Counted from the stretch's first letter, positions 1 to 12,051 are shown. The stretch is 64,000 nt of DNA from Agarophyton chilense (GCA_030374765.1 JARGXX010000033.1:496001-560000); one strand, 5' to 3'. The notes: generated by a model not told the origin, from the letters alone. Made by a program: numbers and translations.

Positions 1-2
1 AC

Positions 3-677
3 TTGGAAACGAGTGCACGCGAAAACGCGCCGTTGCCGCTTCAGGCTGAACCTTCAGGTGAAGCGCCACTTGCTGTTCCGCCGATATCGGCTCCCATCCC
101 TCGTGGGCAGGAAGAAAAAGAGGTATCGCCTTCTGTCGTGGTGCAAGCACCATCGTCCACCGAACAGCGGTCAGAATCGGATAAACTGAAGGAACTTCAT
201 CCACGAATGGAATTGAGAAGTAGCAAGAAGTACGCTTCTATGGAACCTGGAAAACAGGAAAGCTCTTTATCTGAGAAAGGTTCTCAAGGAATGAGTACAC
301 TGCCCCTGCCGGCAGAACGACAGTTAGTCGACGAGCGAACGCTTAACGACGCTGAGACTGCTAACATAGAGACGCTTTGGTCAGCTCTAAGGCATTTCAA
401 ACCTGTGAACAGGAGTCTTGCGCCAACAGCGAAAGCATTGGGAAACGCTCAGGAATATGTTATGGATCGCATATGTGAACATGGCGAGCATGAAGATACT
501 AGAGAATTACTGTATCGAGTCCGTTGATACGGTTTTCCTCCAGAAGCGGATACGTGGGAACCTATAGCTCGTATCCCCCGTTCGGAGCTCGTGCGATATC
601 ATCGACGCATGCGATTAACACTCCCAAGGGAGATCGACTCCTCGATAGTCGGGCTCATGGGCACATCTCATTTCTAA
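3..677 (+). pseudogene. Family A Ty3 element: pol C-terminus with chromodomain
   Basis: This is the 3' end of a Ty3-type pol; its start lies outside the window. The first ~140 codons are a charged, Pro/Ser-rich linker like those between integrase and chromodomain. The chromodomain follows: EYVMDRI, then LYRVR-stop-YGF, then ADTWEP and SELVRYHRR, matching the chromodomains of E1 (8908-9099) and E2 (about 18260-18420). Chromodomains at the integrase C-terminus steer integration to particular chromatin. One TGA at 525-527 interrupts the frame where the E1 copy has Trp (VRWYGW), so TGG to TGA is likely. The frame then continues to TAA at 675-677 without a shift. Downstream lie a short tandem repeat, an antisense ORF, a polypurine tract and an LTR, all in the order expected for the 3' half of an element. 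Family assignment is firm; activity is excluded. Confidence 0.85.
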
Positions 678-791
678 GTATGGGCTACAAAGGTAGTAAA
701 AACTCGAAAGGAGAGAAGAAAACAAGAAATCATGTAAAGGAAACGTGAAGACACGCAAGCAAAGGACATTTACTGATTATCACCTATGACA

Positions 792-895
792 AACTCGAGA
801 AGCGAGAAGAGATGATTGAAGAACTCGAGAAGCGAGAATGGAAGTATGCAACTCGAGAAGCGAGAAGAAGAAGTTAAGAACTCGAGAAGCGAGAA
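792..895. repeat. Four spaced copies of a 17-bp purine-rich repeat
   Basis: AACTCGAGAAGCGAGAA occurs at 792, 822, 850 and 879, a spacing of 28-30 bp. Around it lies another short duplication, GAACGTGAAGACACG-like, near 738 and 924. It sits in the spacer between the family A pol stop (677) and the end of the antisense ORF (999). The strand bias (almost all purine on +) is striking. No function is known; the rest of 678-998 shows no gene. Confidence 0.8.
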
Positions 896-998
896 GAGAT
901 GAAGAATAGAAGGTAAGAAGGGAACGTGAAGACACGAAGTCACCGGAGTCTTCTTGGTATCAAGATACCACCACAAGAGTGTTGACTAGGAGTCTTTT

Positions 999-2834
999 CT
1001 AGGACCATCGACGAGACGTGCGAGCACGCAGGTTCGCAAAAAGCTGTGCGCGATCACCCTCAACTTGGTCCACGGGAAAGCCCGCATCTAAGAGAAACTG
1101 CCTCAGCGGATCCAAGCCTGGATCTTCGACCGGCACTGCACTCGGTTGTTTGGTAAACCCATGAACGTACTCTTGAGCAACTCCCGCCGCTGCGGATTGA
1201 TCGACGGATGTCGCTACGCCTGCCAGCTCTGGCTCGTCTTCGTAACCGAGTTCAGCCTCAGCTCCCGGCCCTTCCTCATACTGTTCCTCTCCGTTCTCGT
1301 ATGGAGTATCATCGTACACGTATCCAGTAAGCTGGTTCGGTGGCATGTCACACGGGTTCTCTCGAAGAAAGCGAGCCTGCTCGGAGATGATCAACTGGCG
1401 CGTCCAGGGGTCGTACCAAACGAAATCTCCAGCACTTGCTGTTCGTCCAGGAGAATGGTCGTGTTGTCTTGCACGAGTTCCGCGAGCGGATTGATCAGCT
1501 AGCACTCCAGACCCATCGACAGTGTCGATCAAATCCACAAGATGGAGGAAGTCTGCATGGTTCGCACGGGATCCCTGGACAAGGGAAAGATCGAGTTCTC
1601 TCGCATACTTTCGCGCTATGGGCGACGTGTACCAAACTCTAAAGGTATCATAAGCATCCCACAGGAGAAAGGCGGCCATCTACGCGATAAAATCGGTATA
1701 AACCACCGTCCGATATCTTGAGAACGGGTCGTTAACCAGCGCGGACCCGATGTAGGTGATCGCCGGTGAGAGCTCCACAGGACAACAACGAGAACTTTCG
1801 ATCGCCGCCCAATGCTCCGGAATACCGATGTAGCGCCCGAAGCGCGCGTTCCGCCGGAGGCGGTCAATCTCGATCATTTGATACGGCACCAAATAGCCCA
1901 AACGTGATTGAGTACGACGTTCCCAACAAAGATAATCTCAATAGGGAATGTCACGCTTTCGAAGGAAGCGCAACTCCGCACGGAGAAGAGGTTGCTGAAA
2001 GTAGAGAGCTGCATCACGCACACCGCGCACATCGCGCCAACCGCTAACATCGACTTCAACGAGTGTCTCGATATACGAGTAACTTTCACCGTTGGTACGG
2101 GCCTTCCAGGTATCTAGTTCCCAGTCCTGCGGGAGGAGAACCGTACTGATGAATCGGTGAAGACGCTGGTAAATCAGCTTGGTGAACCGCGTACGGGCTT
2201 CGGACAAGGTTTCCGTCGAATGTCACGCAATGGCGTTGTCTGGGAAAGCAATATGGCTCGCCCAGTCGTCGCTATTAATCGCGTGCTCCGGAAAACCGTC
2301 AGGGAAGTACCCACCGTGTACTTACTGTTGTATCAACGCGTCATCGCGGATAGCAACTGGATCAAACCAGGGCGCTTGCACGAAAAGTTCAACGTTGTCG
2401 AGAGGATCTCGTCCATAGAAATCCGCAGGGTGCGGGTAGCTTCTCTGAGCACGACAAGAAGGAGGTCGAATCACGCCCGCAGAGGCGACGTAAGCCGCGT
2501 TCGGCACGGGAGCCACGGTTGGCTGAGGTAACGGTACCTACCGGAATCCGGTGTACGGTGTGGGGAACGAACGGTATGGACCGAGTTGAGCAGTAGGCTG
2601 CGACGCATAACTAGCAGTGTTGGATGGAGCCCCAGAAGGCACATCCCCAGAGAAGGGCTATAACGGGTCGGACCCGGCGTTCGGATCTATCGCGAGAGAT
2701 TGAGCTGAAGAGCGGTGTGGAACAGAATGTTGTTGAGACCTGTAAGAGTTGGTCGGACGGCGAGGAATTCGTGATGACGATGAGTACCCGAAACAACGGT
2801 CCGAATGCGTATAAATGCTTCTTGCGTCCCCCAT
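999..2834 (-). pseudogene. Antisense ORF of family A element (aORF-A, 611 codons, six stops)
   Basis: Reading the minus strand from ATG at 2834, one frame runs 611 codons to the stop at 999, interrupted by stops at 2658-2660 (TAG), 2538-2540 (TAG), 2322-2324 (TAA), 2223-2225 (TGA), 1938-1940 (TGA) and 1680-1682 (TAG), but with no frameshift. The N-terminus is Ser/Arg-rich (SSSSRIPRRP). The C-terminal half aligns with the antisense proteins of E1 and E2: SPAITYIGSALVNDP here against PPVVVYRGSYFTRYP in E2 and PPVLAYFGSQISRNP in E1, and FVWYDPWTRQLIISEQ against WVVFNPILWTLDIPEQ in E2. The start codon is 25 bp from the 3' LTR. Function unknown; no standard retroelement domain is visible. The recurrence of position, strand, length and core sequence in three elements is what argues it was a real gene. 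Confidence 0.75.
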
Positions 2835-2845
2835 GGTTCGCGCTT

Positions 2846-2858
2846 AACGAGGGGGGTG
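2846..2858 (+). other. Polypurine tract of family A element
   Basis: AACGAGGGGGGTG lies directly before the LTR start TGTAGTATT. A purine run at this point primes plus-strand DNA synthesis in LTR elements, so the following LTR is a 3' LTR. Confidence 0.75.
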
Positions 2859-3573
2859 TGTAGTATTCTACTATGTCGGGGAATCCGATAGGTTGGTTTT
2901 TCGCGAAGTCGCGGTTGGAACTCATAAGGGAGTGTTATCATCAGCATTGTGATATGAAGCGGCATCCCGCATAGGATACCTAGAGGCAGAATGTCTTAGT
3001 GGAACACGTGGCGTCATGGGTCGAGTGGCTTACCACGGCGCGCGCATAGTTGCGACCCTTCCTAGGGAATGCCATATTGGCAACGACGCATGTAGTGGCG
3101 ATCCACGTGGAGGGCTTTACTACCCTTTGTAGCTAGACGTCCATTAGGGACCATACCCATACAGTGGTTTGGCTAAGTGGCTGACCACTGGGTATTATTT
3201 ATATATTTATTTGGGAACTCACCCTGGTACACAGTATATAGTGTACCAGAGGTGAGCGCCGACTACAAGTAAAGGAGACAACATGGGCATCATGACTATT
3301 CTGGTCCTCGCTTAGGATTCCTTAACCGGAGATCCGGACGAGCTATAATAGATAGTCAGCCCCCAACCACCTCACGAGCCGTCTCGTACCTACGTTCCAT
3401 CAACGTTTTACAGTTGCACTGTTCACCCTCGCTGGCGAGTAGTGGCCTTACACCCCACTTCCAGCTCGCTGGCGTTGTAGCTCTACCACCCCTTTTCCTT
3501 CGCCACAAGCGACTCATCGGCAGTCCGAACGCTGTCGCAGGTGTCTGCTCTCTCCGTTAGAGCGGATACTAGA
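2859..3573 (+). repeat. LTR A, copy 1 (3' LTR of the element occupying 1-3573)
   Basis: It begins TGTAGTATTC and ends near GCGGATACTA, matching LTR A copies at 56188-56805 and 62435-63083, which have the inverted termini TGTAGTAT/ATACTACA. The right edge is uncertain by about 4 bp. A strong TATA-like run (TATTTATATATTTATTT) lies at about 3195-3211 and is the likely core promoter. The LTR abuts the middle of the E1 gag, so this element inserted into E1. Its 5' part and left target duplication lie outside the window. Confidence 0.85.
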
Positions 3574-4781
3574 CAACCCTTGAACGATATGTTCACCAAA
3601 GCGGTTAACTACAGGACTTATCGGTTGATCAACAAGTCTTCTGAATACACCCAAGGGGTGGCTCAGAAGATTACTAAGCACCACAAGAAGCTCAGCTTCC
3701 AAATGGGTGACACAACCTTCATAGGTACAGATCCTACTGCGATAATTGAGTTTCTACAGAAGTTCGAGCTTGCATGTGACCAAAATGGTTTTTCCGAGGG
3801 CGCTGCGATGTGGCTATTTCAGTTTTACTTTAAAAGACAAGCATACTACTTGCTGCAGGGTAGGCTCCGCGGCAACACCTTAGCGATGGATGGGGATGGC
3901 ACAGAGATGTTGGAGTCATACCCAGAAGTGGTCAATTTTCTTTTGGAAACATACGCCACCGTTGAGGTTATCCAAGAGGCTTACTCGGAATTCCTCGCTT
4001 ACCATCAAAGGTCTGGGCAAACAGAATCGGATTTTTCGCTCGCGCTTTGGAATCTTGCAACCCATTGTGGTAATGTGTTCACTACCTCGAGGTTAAAGTC
4101 GCTATTTGCCGACAATGTCGACAAAGCGATCCATTCTCCGGTACGCAATTACCTGGCCACTAACCGAAAGGTAGACTTCAATGGGCTGGATAGATACTCT
4201 CAGGGCCTTGGAGATACCCTTCGGCTGGGAAAGAGACCAGTCATGCCTCCAACCTCGAAGGATTAACCGAAAAGGTCAGTCTTGAAAATTGAAGACACAA
4301 CAACCTCAGAGGGTAGCTTGCAAATCGAGGTACCTACAGGAACCGCTATCCACTTGCTAGCGACCCAGGAGCGGTTCTCGAAACCGTCGACGGTAGGAAA
4401 TTGGTCGTCAACGCGTACACCAAACTCGGTACAATCGCCGCCAAGTTCGGTGAGCTCGCATAGGATGCCAGGAGCGAGCTCCCATAACTCGCCACCCACA
4501 TCCTACGCCACTGCTCCTACCAACCAGGTTTCGAAGCCCCCCCCCCAATGGTAACGCGAGACCCCCAAACTGGAGGCCTCGTTTGCTGGTTTTGTCTCGC
4601 GACAGACCATTTGGCAAACAATTGCGCTAACTTACCTCCAGGGATGAGAGACCAGTTGCTTCAGGCTCGCATTCAGAATCACCAACGCCTCTACAAGTCT
4701 TCAACGCAAGCACCAAATAGGTTCCAATTCCATACACCGGTACAGGTCGATGCCATCGAGGAAACACCAAACTTGAACTAA
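3574..4781 (+). pseudogene. E1 Ty3 gag, 5'-truncated by element A and frame-shifted
   Basis: The capsid region starts right after LTR A: NDMFTKAVNYRTYRL matches NNRFKKVLSYKTYRL of E2 gag, and FIGTDPTAIIEFLQKFELACDQNGFSEGAA matches E2 EGADPMSVLTFLAAF...NNNGISEGMA when compared in short pieces. A TAA stands at 4264-4266. A run of ten C at 4537-4546 marks a one-base slip; past it, the zinc knuckle CWFCLATDHLANNC (CX2CX4HX4C) is read in another frame, ending at TAA 4779-4781. Gag packages the RNA and forms the particle. The N-terminal half of gag lies upstream of element A, outside the window. This is an old, dead copy. Confidence 0.85.
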
Positions 4782-4870
4782 ACCCCTCCCGTACATGAGG
4801 AAAACACCGAACGGTTGGCGTAATGGCCGAACCCAACCTGCAAGTGGAAGGCTAATCGATACCGAGAACC

Positions 4871-7800
4871 TTGAAGGTGGAAGAGAACACGTCAAACCCA
4901 GTTCCAGTTTGTCATATGAAGTACAATAACTATAAAGTACGTGCTTCAATGTGTTTCTCCGATCGCCTTGTGGTTCCGGTCACCTGCGTGTTGGATACAG
5001 GGGCTGGCCCAAACGTGCTGAACTCCCGCGTCGTACCTGAGGCGGTCCTTCGGAACTTGAGCCGACCTCCCGACAACAACCAGCTGGTGGATGCAAATGA
5101 GCGCCCATTAAACCTTCGAGGTATGCTCACCACTGTGGTGCAGCTCGGACACCTCAAGGTAAGACTTCAATTCTTTGTTGTCGACCGTTTACCGACAGAC
5201 TGCCTACTAGGTACGAACTTCATTGACAGACATGTCAAAGCAATCCTTCCTGGTTCCCATACAGTCGCCCTAATTCAGGGGGGACGAATTGGCATTTTAG
5301 GTAAAATCGAAACCAAATGGGGATGGTTCGTCAAACCAAAGAAGAGGATATCCACCGAAACGGTCTCCAACAAAGTGCGCATTACCAAACAGGTTTTTAT
5401 CCTGCCAATGCACCAAATATTGGTACTGGTGTCGTGTGCGACCCCCGGGCTGGTCATATTACAAAACCATCCGAGGTTAGCACCTCGACATCTCACCTCC
5501 ATGGCCAACGGGATTGTCGACAACATCCCAAATCAACTCTTTAAGGCGTGTCTCAGAAATTTCAGTAGTCATGACGTGAAGTTGCCGAAAAATACCAATG
5601 TTTGCATCGCACTAGCGGCACCACAAGGGGTTTTCACCGTAGCTCACACTGATCTCAGCGAGGTCGCCCTCGATAAGGAAGGGGGTGCGCAAATGCTTAC
5701 ACAACCACAAAGGTATCGATAAATACCAACTTGGAAGCGAAAGTAACCGATAAGGCATCCGTAGACAAAGAAGAGAAACCGGAACTTGAGAGGAAATGGC
5801 AAGATACAGTCCAGATCGGTGAAGAAAACGGCCAACTGCGGGGCCGTATTATCGACCTTCTGGAGGAGTTCGAAACCATGTGGTCAGGCTATCTGGGCCA
5901 AATTAAGGCCACACAGTATCGCATCGAGCTCCTCCCTGACTCGAAGCCGATTTACCAGCAACCATACCAAGCAGGTCCGAAGGTGAGAAAGATAGAACTT
6001 AAAGAAGTGGAGCAAATGCTGCAAGAAGGTGTAATTGAACCAGCCAACTCAGATTGGGCTAGTCCCGTGGTTCTGGTTCAGAAGAAAGGGAATAACCGTA
6101 TGAGGTTTTGTGTGGACTACAGGAGGCTCAATAGCGTGACCATCAGGGATCCATACCCAATACCTAGAATGGATGAGTGCATCGAGTCCTTGGGAGATGC
6201 GCAGATATTAACCACGTTGGATGCCAATTGTGGTTATTGGCAGGTACCCCGTAGGTGAAGAAGATCGAGACAGAACGACCTTTACGTGCCATGCAGGTTT
6301 GTTTCGCTTCACGCGGATGCCGTTCGGGTTACGCAATGCTCCAGCCACCTTTCAAAGGGCGCTGGACATCATTGTTTCGAAGGTTAAATGGACAACCGCC
6401 TTGGTATAAATCGATGATGTGATCATCTATTCCAGATTGGTAGAAGAGCCTTTTGCACACGTACGCACCGTACGAACCCTCCCAGCTGAGGCGGGGGTGA
6501 CGCTGCAGCTACGCAAACGCGTCTTCTTTACCAGAACGGTTGAATACCTGGGACACATCATAGGCCCTGGTACCCTAGAGGTTGCGCCAAGCAAGAGTAG
6601 AGCCGTTCAGGAGGTCAAGTTGCCACGATCCCAGACAGACGGACGATCCTTTATAGGTTTATGGAACGTCTATGGTCGCTTTGTGAAGGGATTCGCGAAA
6701 ATAGCGGCTCCTCTCAACAAGAAGCTCCAGAAAGGTGAACCTGAACCGTTTGAGAATCTATCGAACGAAGAAATGGACACCTTTGAGGAATTAAAACGAG
6801 CGTTGTTGTCGCCGCCAATATGAGCGTTACCGAAAACAGGTCTACCATACACGCTGGATACAGATGCATCCCATGCCCAAATTGGTTGTTGTCTCATGCA
6901 GGAGCAGCACAAAGGAGACAAAATACCTATAGGATACTGGAGCCGCGCTATGAATGAGGCGGAGCAAAACTACACGGCGACCAAGAAGGAATGTCTAGCA
7001 GTAGTGTGGAGCATGTTGATGCTCCGTCCATACCTTTATGGTGAGCGCTTTACGTTGCGCACGGACCACGACGCCTTAAGATGGATCCTCTAACTCGCAG
7101 ATGCGTCTGGTAGACTTGCCCGTTGGAGGTTGAGACTCTCGAAGTATGTATACAACGTACAGTACCGGTCAGGTATTAAGCACAGTATAGCTCACGCTAT
7201 GTGACGCTTGAACACCTCAGGGTTAGAGACAGAACCGGTTGACGATGATATCCCTTGCTTTTTAGTGTCATCAAACCAAAATGGTACCGGCGAACACCTA
7301 GAAGGATGTTGGGACTTACCTGAAGAAGGTTCTTTGCGGAACACCGACATGGCAACGCAGATACTGACCCTAGAGGAAACGAACGTCATGCCCGTAACCC
7401 GAGAGGAATTTATACGAAAACAGGCCCAGGATGCGTACTGCAGAACCCTAGCTGACCAAATTGGTTTCAAAGGATCACCGTTCGATGTGGACCACAATGG
7501 ATACATCGTGAGAAGGTGAGACTTGGATGATAGCCTTCAAAAGGTGGTTCTGAAGGCACTGCGCCCGAGAGTCTCGTATCTCGCGCACTACCCGCGACAA
7601 TCGGTACACCCCGGTGCCCCCAGGATGTTTTACACCTTGAGGCAACAGTTCTATTGGCCTCATATGGCCCATGATGTCTATACCTTTGTAGGTCAGTGCC
7701 AATCTTGTGTTCGTACCCGCCGTGGTATTCGAAAGCATCGAAAGTACCTCAAGCTGTTTCCAGCAGCGGGTCCACTGAAGTTTGTTGCAATAAGTCTTCT

Positions 7801-9099
7801 AGGATCACTTCCCAAAACCAAGAGTGGGTATCAGCACATTCTAGTGATCACTGACAGGTTCTCGAAGCTCTGGAGAGCGATACCTTTAAAGGAGACGAAG
7901 TCAACCACGCTGGCGATCGCGTTCCTCAACAATTGGGTCTACCCGTATGGCGCATCACTGTACCTACTTACCGATAATGGTTCAAAATTGGCATCGAAGT
8001 TCTTCGAAGCAGTCTGTAACCTATTGGGTATTAGGCACTATATCACTACGGCCTACCACCCGCAGACGAACGGACAGTTCGAGCGCTTTAACCACACATT
8101 GGTATCAAGGCTACGACACTATACGGAAGAGCACCAAACTGGGTGGGATGAGCTGCTGCAACCGTTCACCTTCAGGTACATCGGTCAACGCAGACCACTC
8201 CATTTGATTTGGTTCTTTCGCGACACCCCCCAGGTATTGTAGTGCAGGGAGATCATACTACCAGCACTGCAGCTGGTGCACTGACCCCTGCCCAAGTCAA
8301 GCGAAATACCCTTGTGAGGTTGATGAGGGCTCTCAAACATGCAGAGAGCCGCCTCACTGCAGCCCAGAAGCGGTACAAGGCCGACTATGACAGTAGGGTA
8401 AACAAAGTGGTCTCTTTATCGTCGGGACAATATGTCTACATAGACAACACGCCTTCAGGTAAAAGACAACGGCCGGGTGATGAAGCGGACGATGAAGCTA
8501 TTGATAGAGATATCAATTCGAAGCTTCTACCCAAATCATGGGGACCCTATAAGGTACTGAACGCATCAGACCACACCGTTACGGTTGACAAGGACGGAAT
8601 ACCGAATACGATATCAATTGACCTTATTACGGTAGCCCTTGAAACGGTTCATCATCGCATTGAGGCAGGCACCTCAGCCTGAGAGCCCAGTGCTGTAGCT
8701 CTGCCCACTCGACCCTCGGAAGACCCCACCCCAGTTGAGGTGAACGATGACCTACCAAGAAATGATCCGGATTACAACCCTCTAACAGGGACAGAAATTT
8801 AAACTCAAACGGTAACAGCGGGAGCTTCCGACCCGGCTCCCACACACGAAGCTCCCAACTCGGGGCATAAGAACCCTCAAGGTGGCGTTCCCCCGAAAGA
8901 TAAGGACCAAACCTCAGAGGAATTTCCCGTTGACCATCTGGTGGGCCACACGCGAACCTACAATGGTCTGAAGTACACCGTCAGATGGTACGGCTGGGGC
9001 CCAGAAGGGGACAACTTCGAACCCCCAGCCGCAATACCCCCACACTTCTGTATCAGGTATTGGCGCCGTCTCAAGGAGCCGATGCCTGCAGACCGCTAA
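4871..9099 (+). pseudogene. E1 Ty3 pol: protease, RT, RNase H, integrase, chromodomain (degraded)
   Basis: Domain order is that of Ty3/gypsy. Aspartic protease: VLDTGAGPNVLNS at about 4990, followed by DCLLGTNFIDRH. Reverse transcriptase from about 5880, with FCVDYRRLNSV and RFTRMPFGLRNAPATFQ; the YIDD motif has lost its Tyr to TAA at about 6407-6409. RNase H: LDTDASHAQIG, then YTATKKECLAVVW. Integrase: zinc-finger CQSC at about 7697, catalytic LLTDNGSK and GQFERFN. The chromodomain is at 8908-9099. Disruptions include a frame change at about 5720, an extra C near 6246-6249, stops at about 6821, 7091, 7201, 7517 and 8680, and a frame change near 8180. Stop types are mixed. The 3' LTR of this element is LTR B at 23329, displaced by the E2 insertion. 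Confidence 0.88.
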
Positions 9100-9547
9100 T
9101 CTTAGACCTTCGTGGTACTCTGGCCTAAGCAAGGAGGAGAAGATACGTCGTTTCCCGCAGAAGGTGGACGCATATGCGTCAGATTGCCTACAAGAGAAGA
9201 CACGAAAGAACAACCGAACAGAACAGTAGAAGTGACAACAATTTACTTCAAAAAGGACCTGTCGGTTTAGGAGCAATGGAATCAGGAATACCCGGGGTAT
9301 TGACTACCCACGGAGGAAAACCCGCGGAAATGCTAGGAGCCATCGACCTAAGAGGTAGCGAAAGAGCGGTAGCCCCGCCACTGGGGAGAGGAGTCGAAAC
9401 CAAAAAAGGATGAACAAACGGAACCGCCGGAGCAGGTGGCAAAACCGCAGGGTTCAAGTTTGCACCTAGAAGGGGATCCGACTAAAGATCAGATGGCGCA
9501 GCAGCAGAGACTCTTGCCAGATTGGCAACCTGACGTGTGGCCAGTTG
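9100..9547 (+). other. E1 spacer between pol stop and antisense ORF
   Basis: The pol frame stops at 9097-9099 and the antisense ORF ends at 9548. Short open stretches occur on both strands, but I see no domain. It corresponds to the shorter spacers of E2 (18518-18704) and A (678-998). Confidence 0.5.
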
Positions 9548-10876
9548 TTACATGTCCAACTGGAACTGATTCCAAAACTCACCAGGTTGGTTCAGCGCCT
9601 TCATGTATAGCGCATGGCGGGGCGGCAAATCTTCAAGGAGCGTCAATGCAGCGACCACAGAGGTAGACCCAGCCCTCTGAAAGTTGGTGACCCAAGACTG
9701 GCGAATTCGAGCCAGCAAACCGACCACGGCCGGATAATTCATCATAGGTTGAGCCGGAGGACGAGCAATACCCACTAACAGAGGTCGAACCTGACCAGCA
9801 ACCCGCGAGGAGTTCGGTTGAGTAGGAGTCACACCCGTATGGATAGGCGACTTACGACCTCGATGTAACGGCTCGGACGGGAAGGGACCAGCATATCGAC
9901 CAACTGGTGTCTCCACAGTACCTTGATAAGGTTCGGGGCTCGCGGGAGCTCCATAAACAGGAGGCTCCCCGGGATAGTATTGGGCGTGGCGAGGCACAAT
10001 CTCCCAAGTTGCGGGATCGAAAGCCTCCCAACCTTGATGTGAATCCCAGTGGAAATTCTTGCTCTGCTCGAGATACGAGTCCAAATCCTTCACGGTATAA
10101 TCGGTCCCCTCCACGATGTTCTCGTAACCAAATCGGGAAATATCCTGGGCAACCCTCGGAGGTATGAAGAAAATGCGACCTACAGGTTGAACACCATCTC
10201 GGTTTATGTCAGAGTCGGGATTGCGACCATCCCAATCGATACCGTAACGGGCGGCCTCCAGAGCTGGGATGGCAACCAATACGGTCCACTCCGAGAGGGC
10301 AGTCGACCAAATGAGGTAATACCGCTCTGGGTTCCGGGAAATTTGACTCCCGAAGTACGCCAAGACCGGCGGAGTGCGCACGCTCAGTGATAACGGAACC
10401 TCATAGAACTTCCACCACTCTGGTCGAAGCACGTACCAATCGCTTCTATCCTTCGTAGGTTGTGAGAAGTACTCCACGTTATGAAACATATGCATAACGC
10501 GAGTATACGATTTGTGAGTGCGAACGCGACTCTCCGTCGCTGCATCCTCGCCCCACCTACTGCGGTCAGCCCAATTTATAGTGGTGAAAGGCCGATTCAG
10601 GGAAACCAAGTCAGGTGAAACCAGAAGGCAATTCTCCGGAATAGACGTGTACTGGCACACTTGCACCGCAAATCGACGGTAATAATCCAGCTCCGGTTCG
10701 ATGCGCAAATACGGCAAGTCGCTCGGATCTATCGGCAGGATGAAACACCTCAAAGGTGTATGACGCTGCCGACTTTGGAAACATTCCAGTCGACCCTGAC
10801 GAGGTTAAGACTCTTGGTCCCTTTTCTTCAAGAGCAAGGGAACGGAGCGAAGGCGCTCGCAGTCCCAACGTGACAA
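9548..10876 (-). pseudogene. E1 antisense ORF, C-terminal part (aORF-E1; N-terminal part at 21797-22168)
   Basis: The minus-strand frame is open for 400 codons down to 9548 and has a TAA at 10805-10807. Upstream of 10876 it is cut by E2; when E2 and one target copy (10877-21796, 10920 bp, divisible by 3) are removed, the frame runs on into 22168. The joined ORF is 566 codons, close to the 602 and 611 of the other two. It aligns with aORF-E2 over VLAYFGSQISRNP, GRIFFIPPRVAQDIS and WEAFDPATWEIVP (against YRGSYFTRYP, GRLWWISPPVRKDIS and WVVFNPILWTLDIP). It is W- and Y-rich in the core and Pro-rich toward the C-terminus. Four nonsense codons in the joined frame and no frameshift contrast with the many frameshifts in E1 gag-pol. 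Function unknown. Confidence 0.75.
10872..10876. repeat. Target-site duplication of E2, left copy (GACAA)
   Basis: GACAA directly precedes the 5' LTR and recurs at 21792-21796 after the 3' LTR. Five-base duplications are usual for Ty3-type integrase. Confidence 0.9.
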
Positions 10877-12051
10877 TGTGACGCAACGAGCCGGGCCCTT
10901 ATTTAGGACAAGAAGCCATCCTCCTCCGACCTCCTTACACTAAGCAGTGACGACGCCGTAATAGCTGGCATACTGCCAGGATGAAATAACGTGCATGGCG
11001 CTAGGTGTCATACGTGTGGCAATGGCCGGCAGCTAGTTCGTGTGGTTGGCACCATACAGTGCTCTGCACTGCTGCCTTGTAATTTTTAATTGTATTTATT
11101 AGTTGTAATCTATCGTAATGGCTAACTGCTAAGCGGCCGGCGGTACTTGAGCGCCGGGTCGCCGGGGGCTATACCAAAGTAAAGTCCAAAGAAAGGCCAG
11201 AGGCCCTCCGAACTACTAGTTCGTGTCTTGAGACAATAGGGATCTCAGACCTTCGTTCCCAGTCGACGCCGACAAGACAGGCAACAGTCTGATCAACTGC
11301 TGCAGAGCTCGTGTTTTAGCCTATCGAGGATTCCCCGTCCAGTCCTTGCCCTCACGGCCATCGGTCGCCGCGTGGCGCATTGCACTTTCGCTCAATCTAT
11401 TGGACCGCTGGCAGTTCTACTGCCCGAGCAGATTGTAGACCCGTATCCGTTGGATACCGAGGTGTGGATCGGGAGCCTCGAATAAGTGAGTATCACTTCC
11501 AGGTGCAGCTGGTAAAGGCAGGCAGGCGCATTCGTCTGGGCGCTGGTTCAATCCCAGGGCTTGCCCTGCTTTGCTATCGTCACCCGTTGGGTGAGACTGA
11601 TTACCACTTTGTGGCGCCACTCGGCATAGCCAAGCAGACGCTCTCGTCTGAGCGCTGGTACAATCTCAGGGCTTGCCCTGCTTTGCTATCGCCACCCGTT
11701 GGGTGAAGTGGTTGGTGCGCCGTTGCCGACGTTAGGGTCGTGGCGCTCGTCCGGGCTCTGGTACAATCGCGGGGCTCGCCCCGGCTACTCGTCATACGCG
11801 GCGTATATCCAGGCCGATCACTTCGGTTCGTGTCGGATCGACACCACTCCGAGCACGTCTTCCGGACGCCAAGAGCTCCTGTGGAACGATAGGAGTCTGT
11901 GCCTAGTAGACACTCCTCGCCTGTGAGACGACGTCTCTCTTGAGTCGTTGCGGACTCTAGGGCCAGATTGCCGACCCCGGCTTTCCAGGCTCTGCCTGTG
12001 TGTAGCTCTTGCCGCCCGCAGCTGGTCTCCCGAGTAGCGCATTGCGTTACA
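10877..12051 (+). repeat. E2 5' LTR
   Basis: It runs from TGTGACGCAACG to TTGCGTTACA. A GC-rich body surrounds a short AT-rich island (TTTTTAATTGTATTTATTAG, about 11085-11104), the likely promoter core. Three imperfect repeats with hairpins lie at about 11510-11790. The terminal ATTGCGTTACA is shared with LTR C, suggesting related integration ends. Confidence 0.93.
11510..11790 (+). repeat. Three tandem ~100-nt units with covarying hairpins inside the E2 LTR
   Basis: Each unit has a CTGG-T-CAATC stretch followed by a 6-bp, 2-nt-loop hairpin: CAGGGC-TT-GCCCTG at 11555-11568 and 11667-11680, and CGGGGC-TC-GCCCCG at 11770-11783. The third differs by paired changes that keep pairing. The first two units also carry a second hairpin, CACCC-GTT-GGGTG, at 11581-11593 and 11693-11705. 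Spacing is 112 and 103 nt. The same units occur in the 3' LTR (about 21250-21530). Confidence 0.8.

Noticed and set aside
2859..3573. LTR A copy 1 as the 5' LTR of E1
   Set aside because: It is preceded by a polypurine tract, no primer-binding site follows, and E1 gag begins mid-capsid. The E1 3' LTR is LTR B, a different family.
11541..11553. Pol III B-box or tRNA-derived SINE in the E2 LTR (GGTTCAATCCC)
   Set aside because: No A-box, no cloverleaf, and the other two units read GGTACAATC. The repeat is better explained as an LTR hairpin unit.
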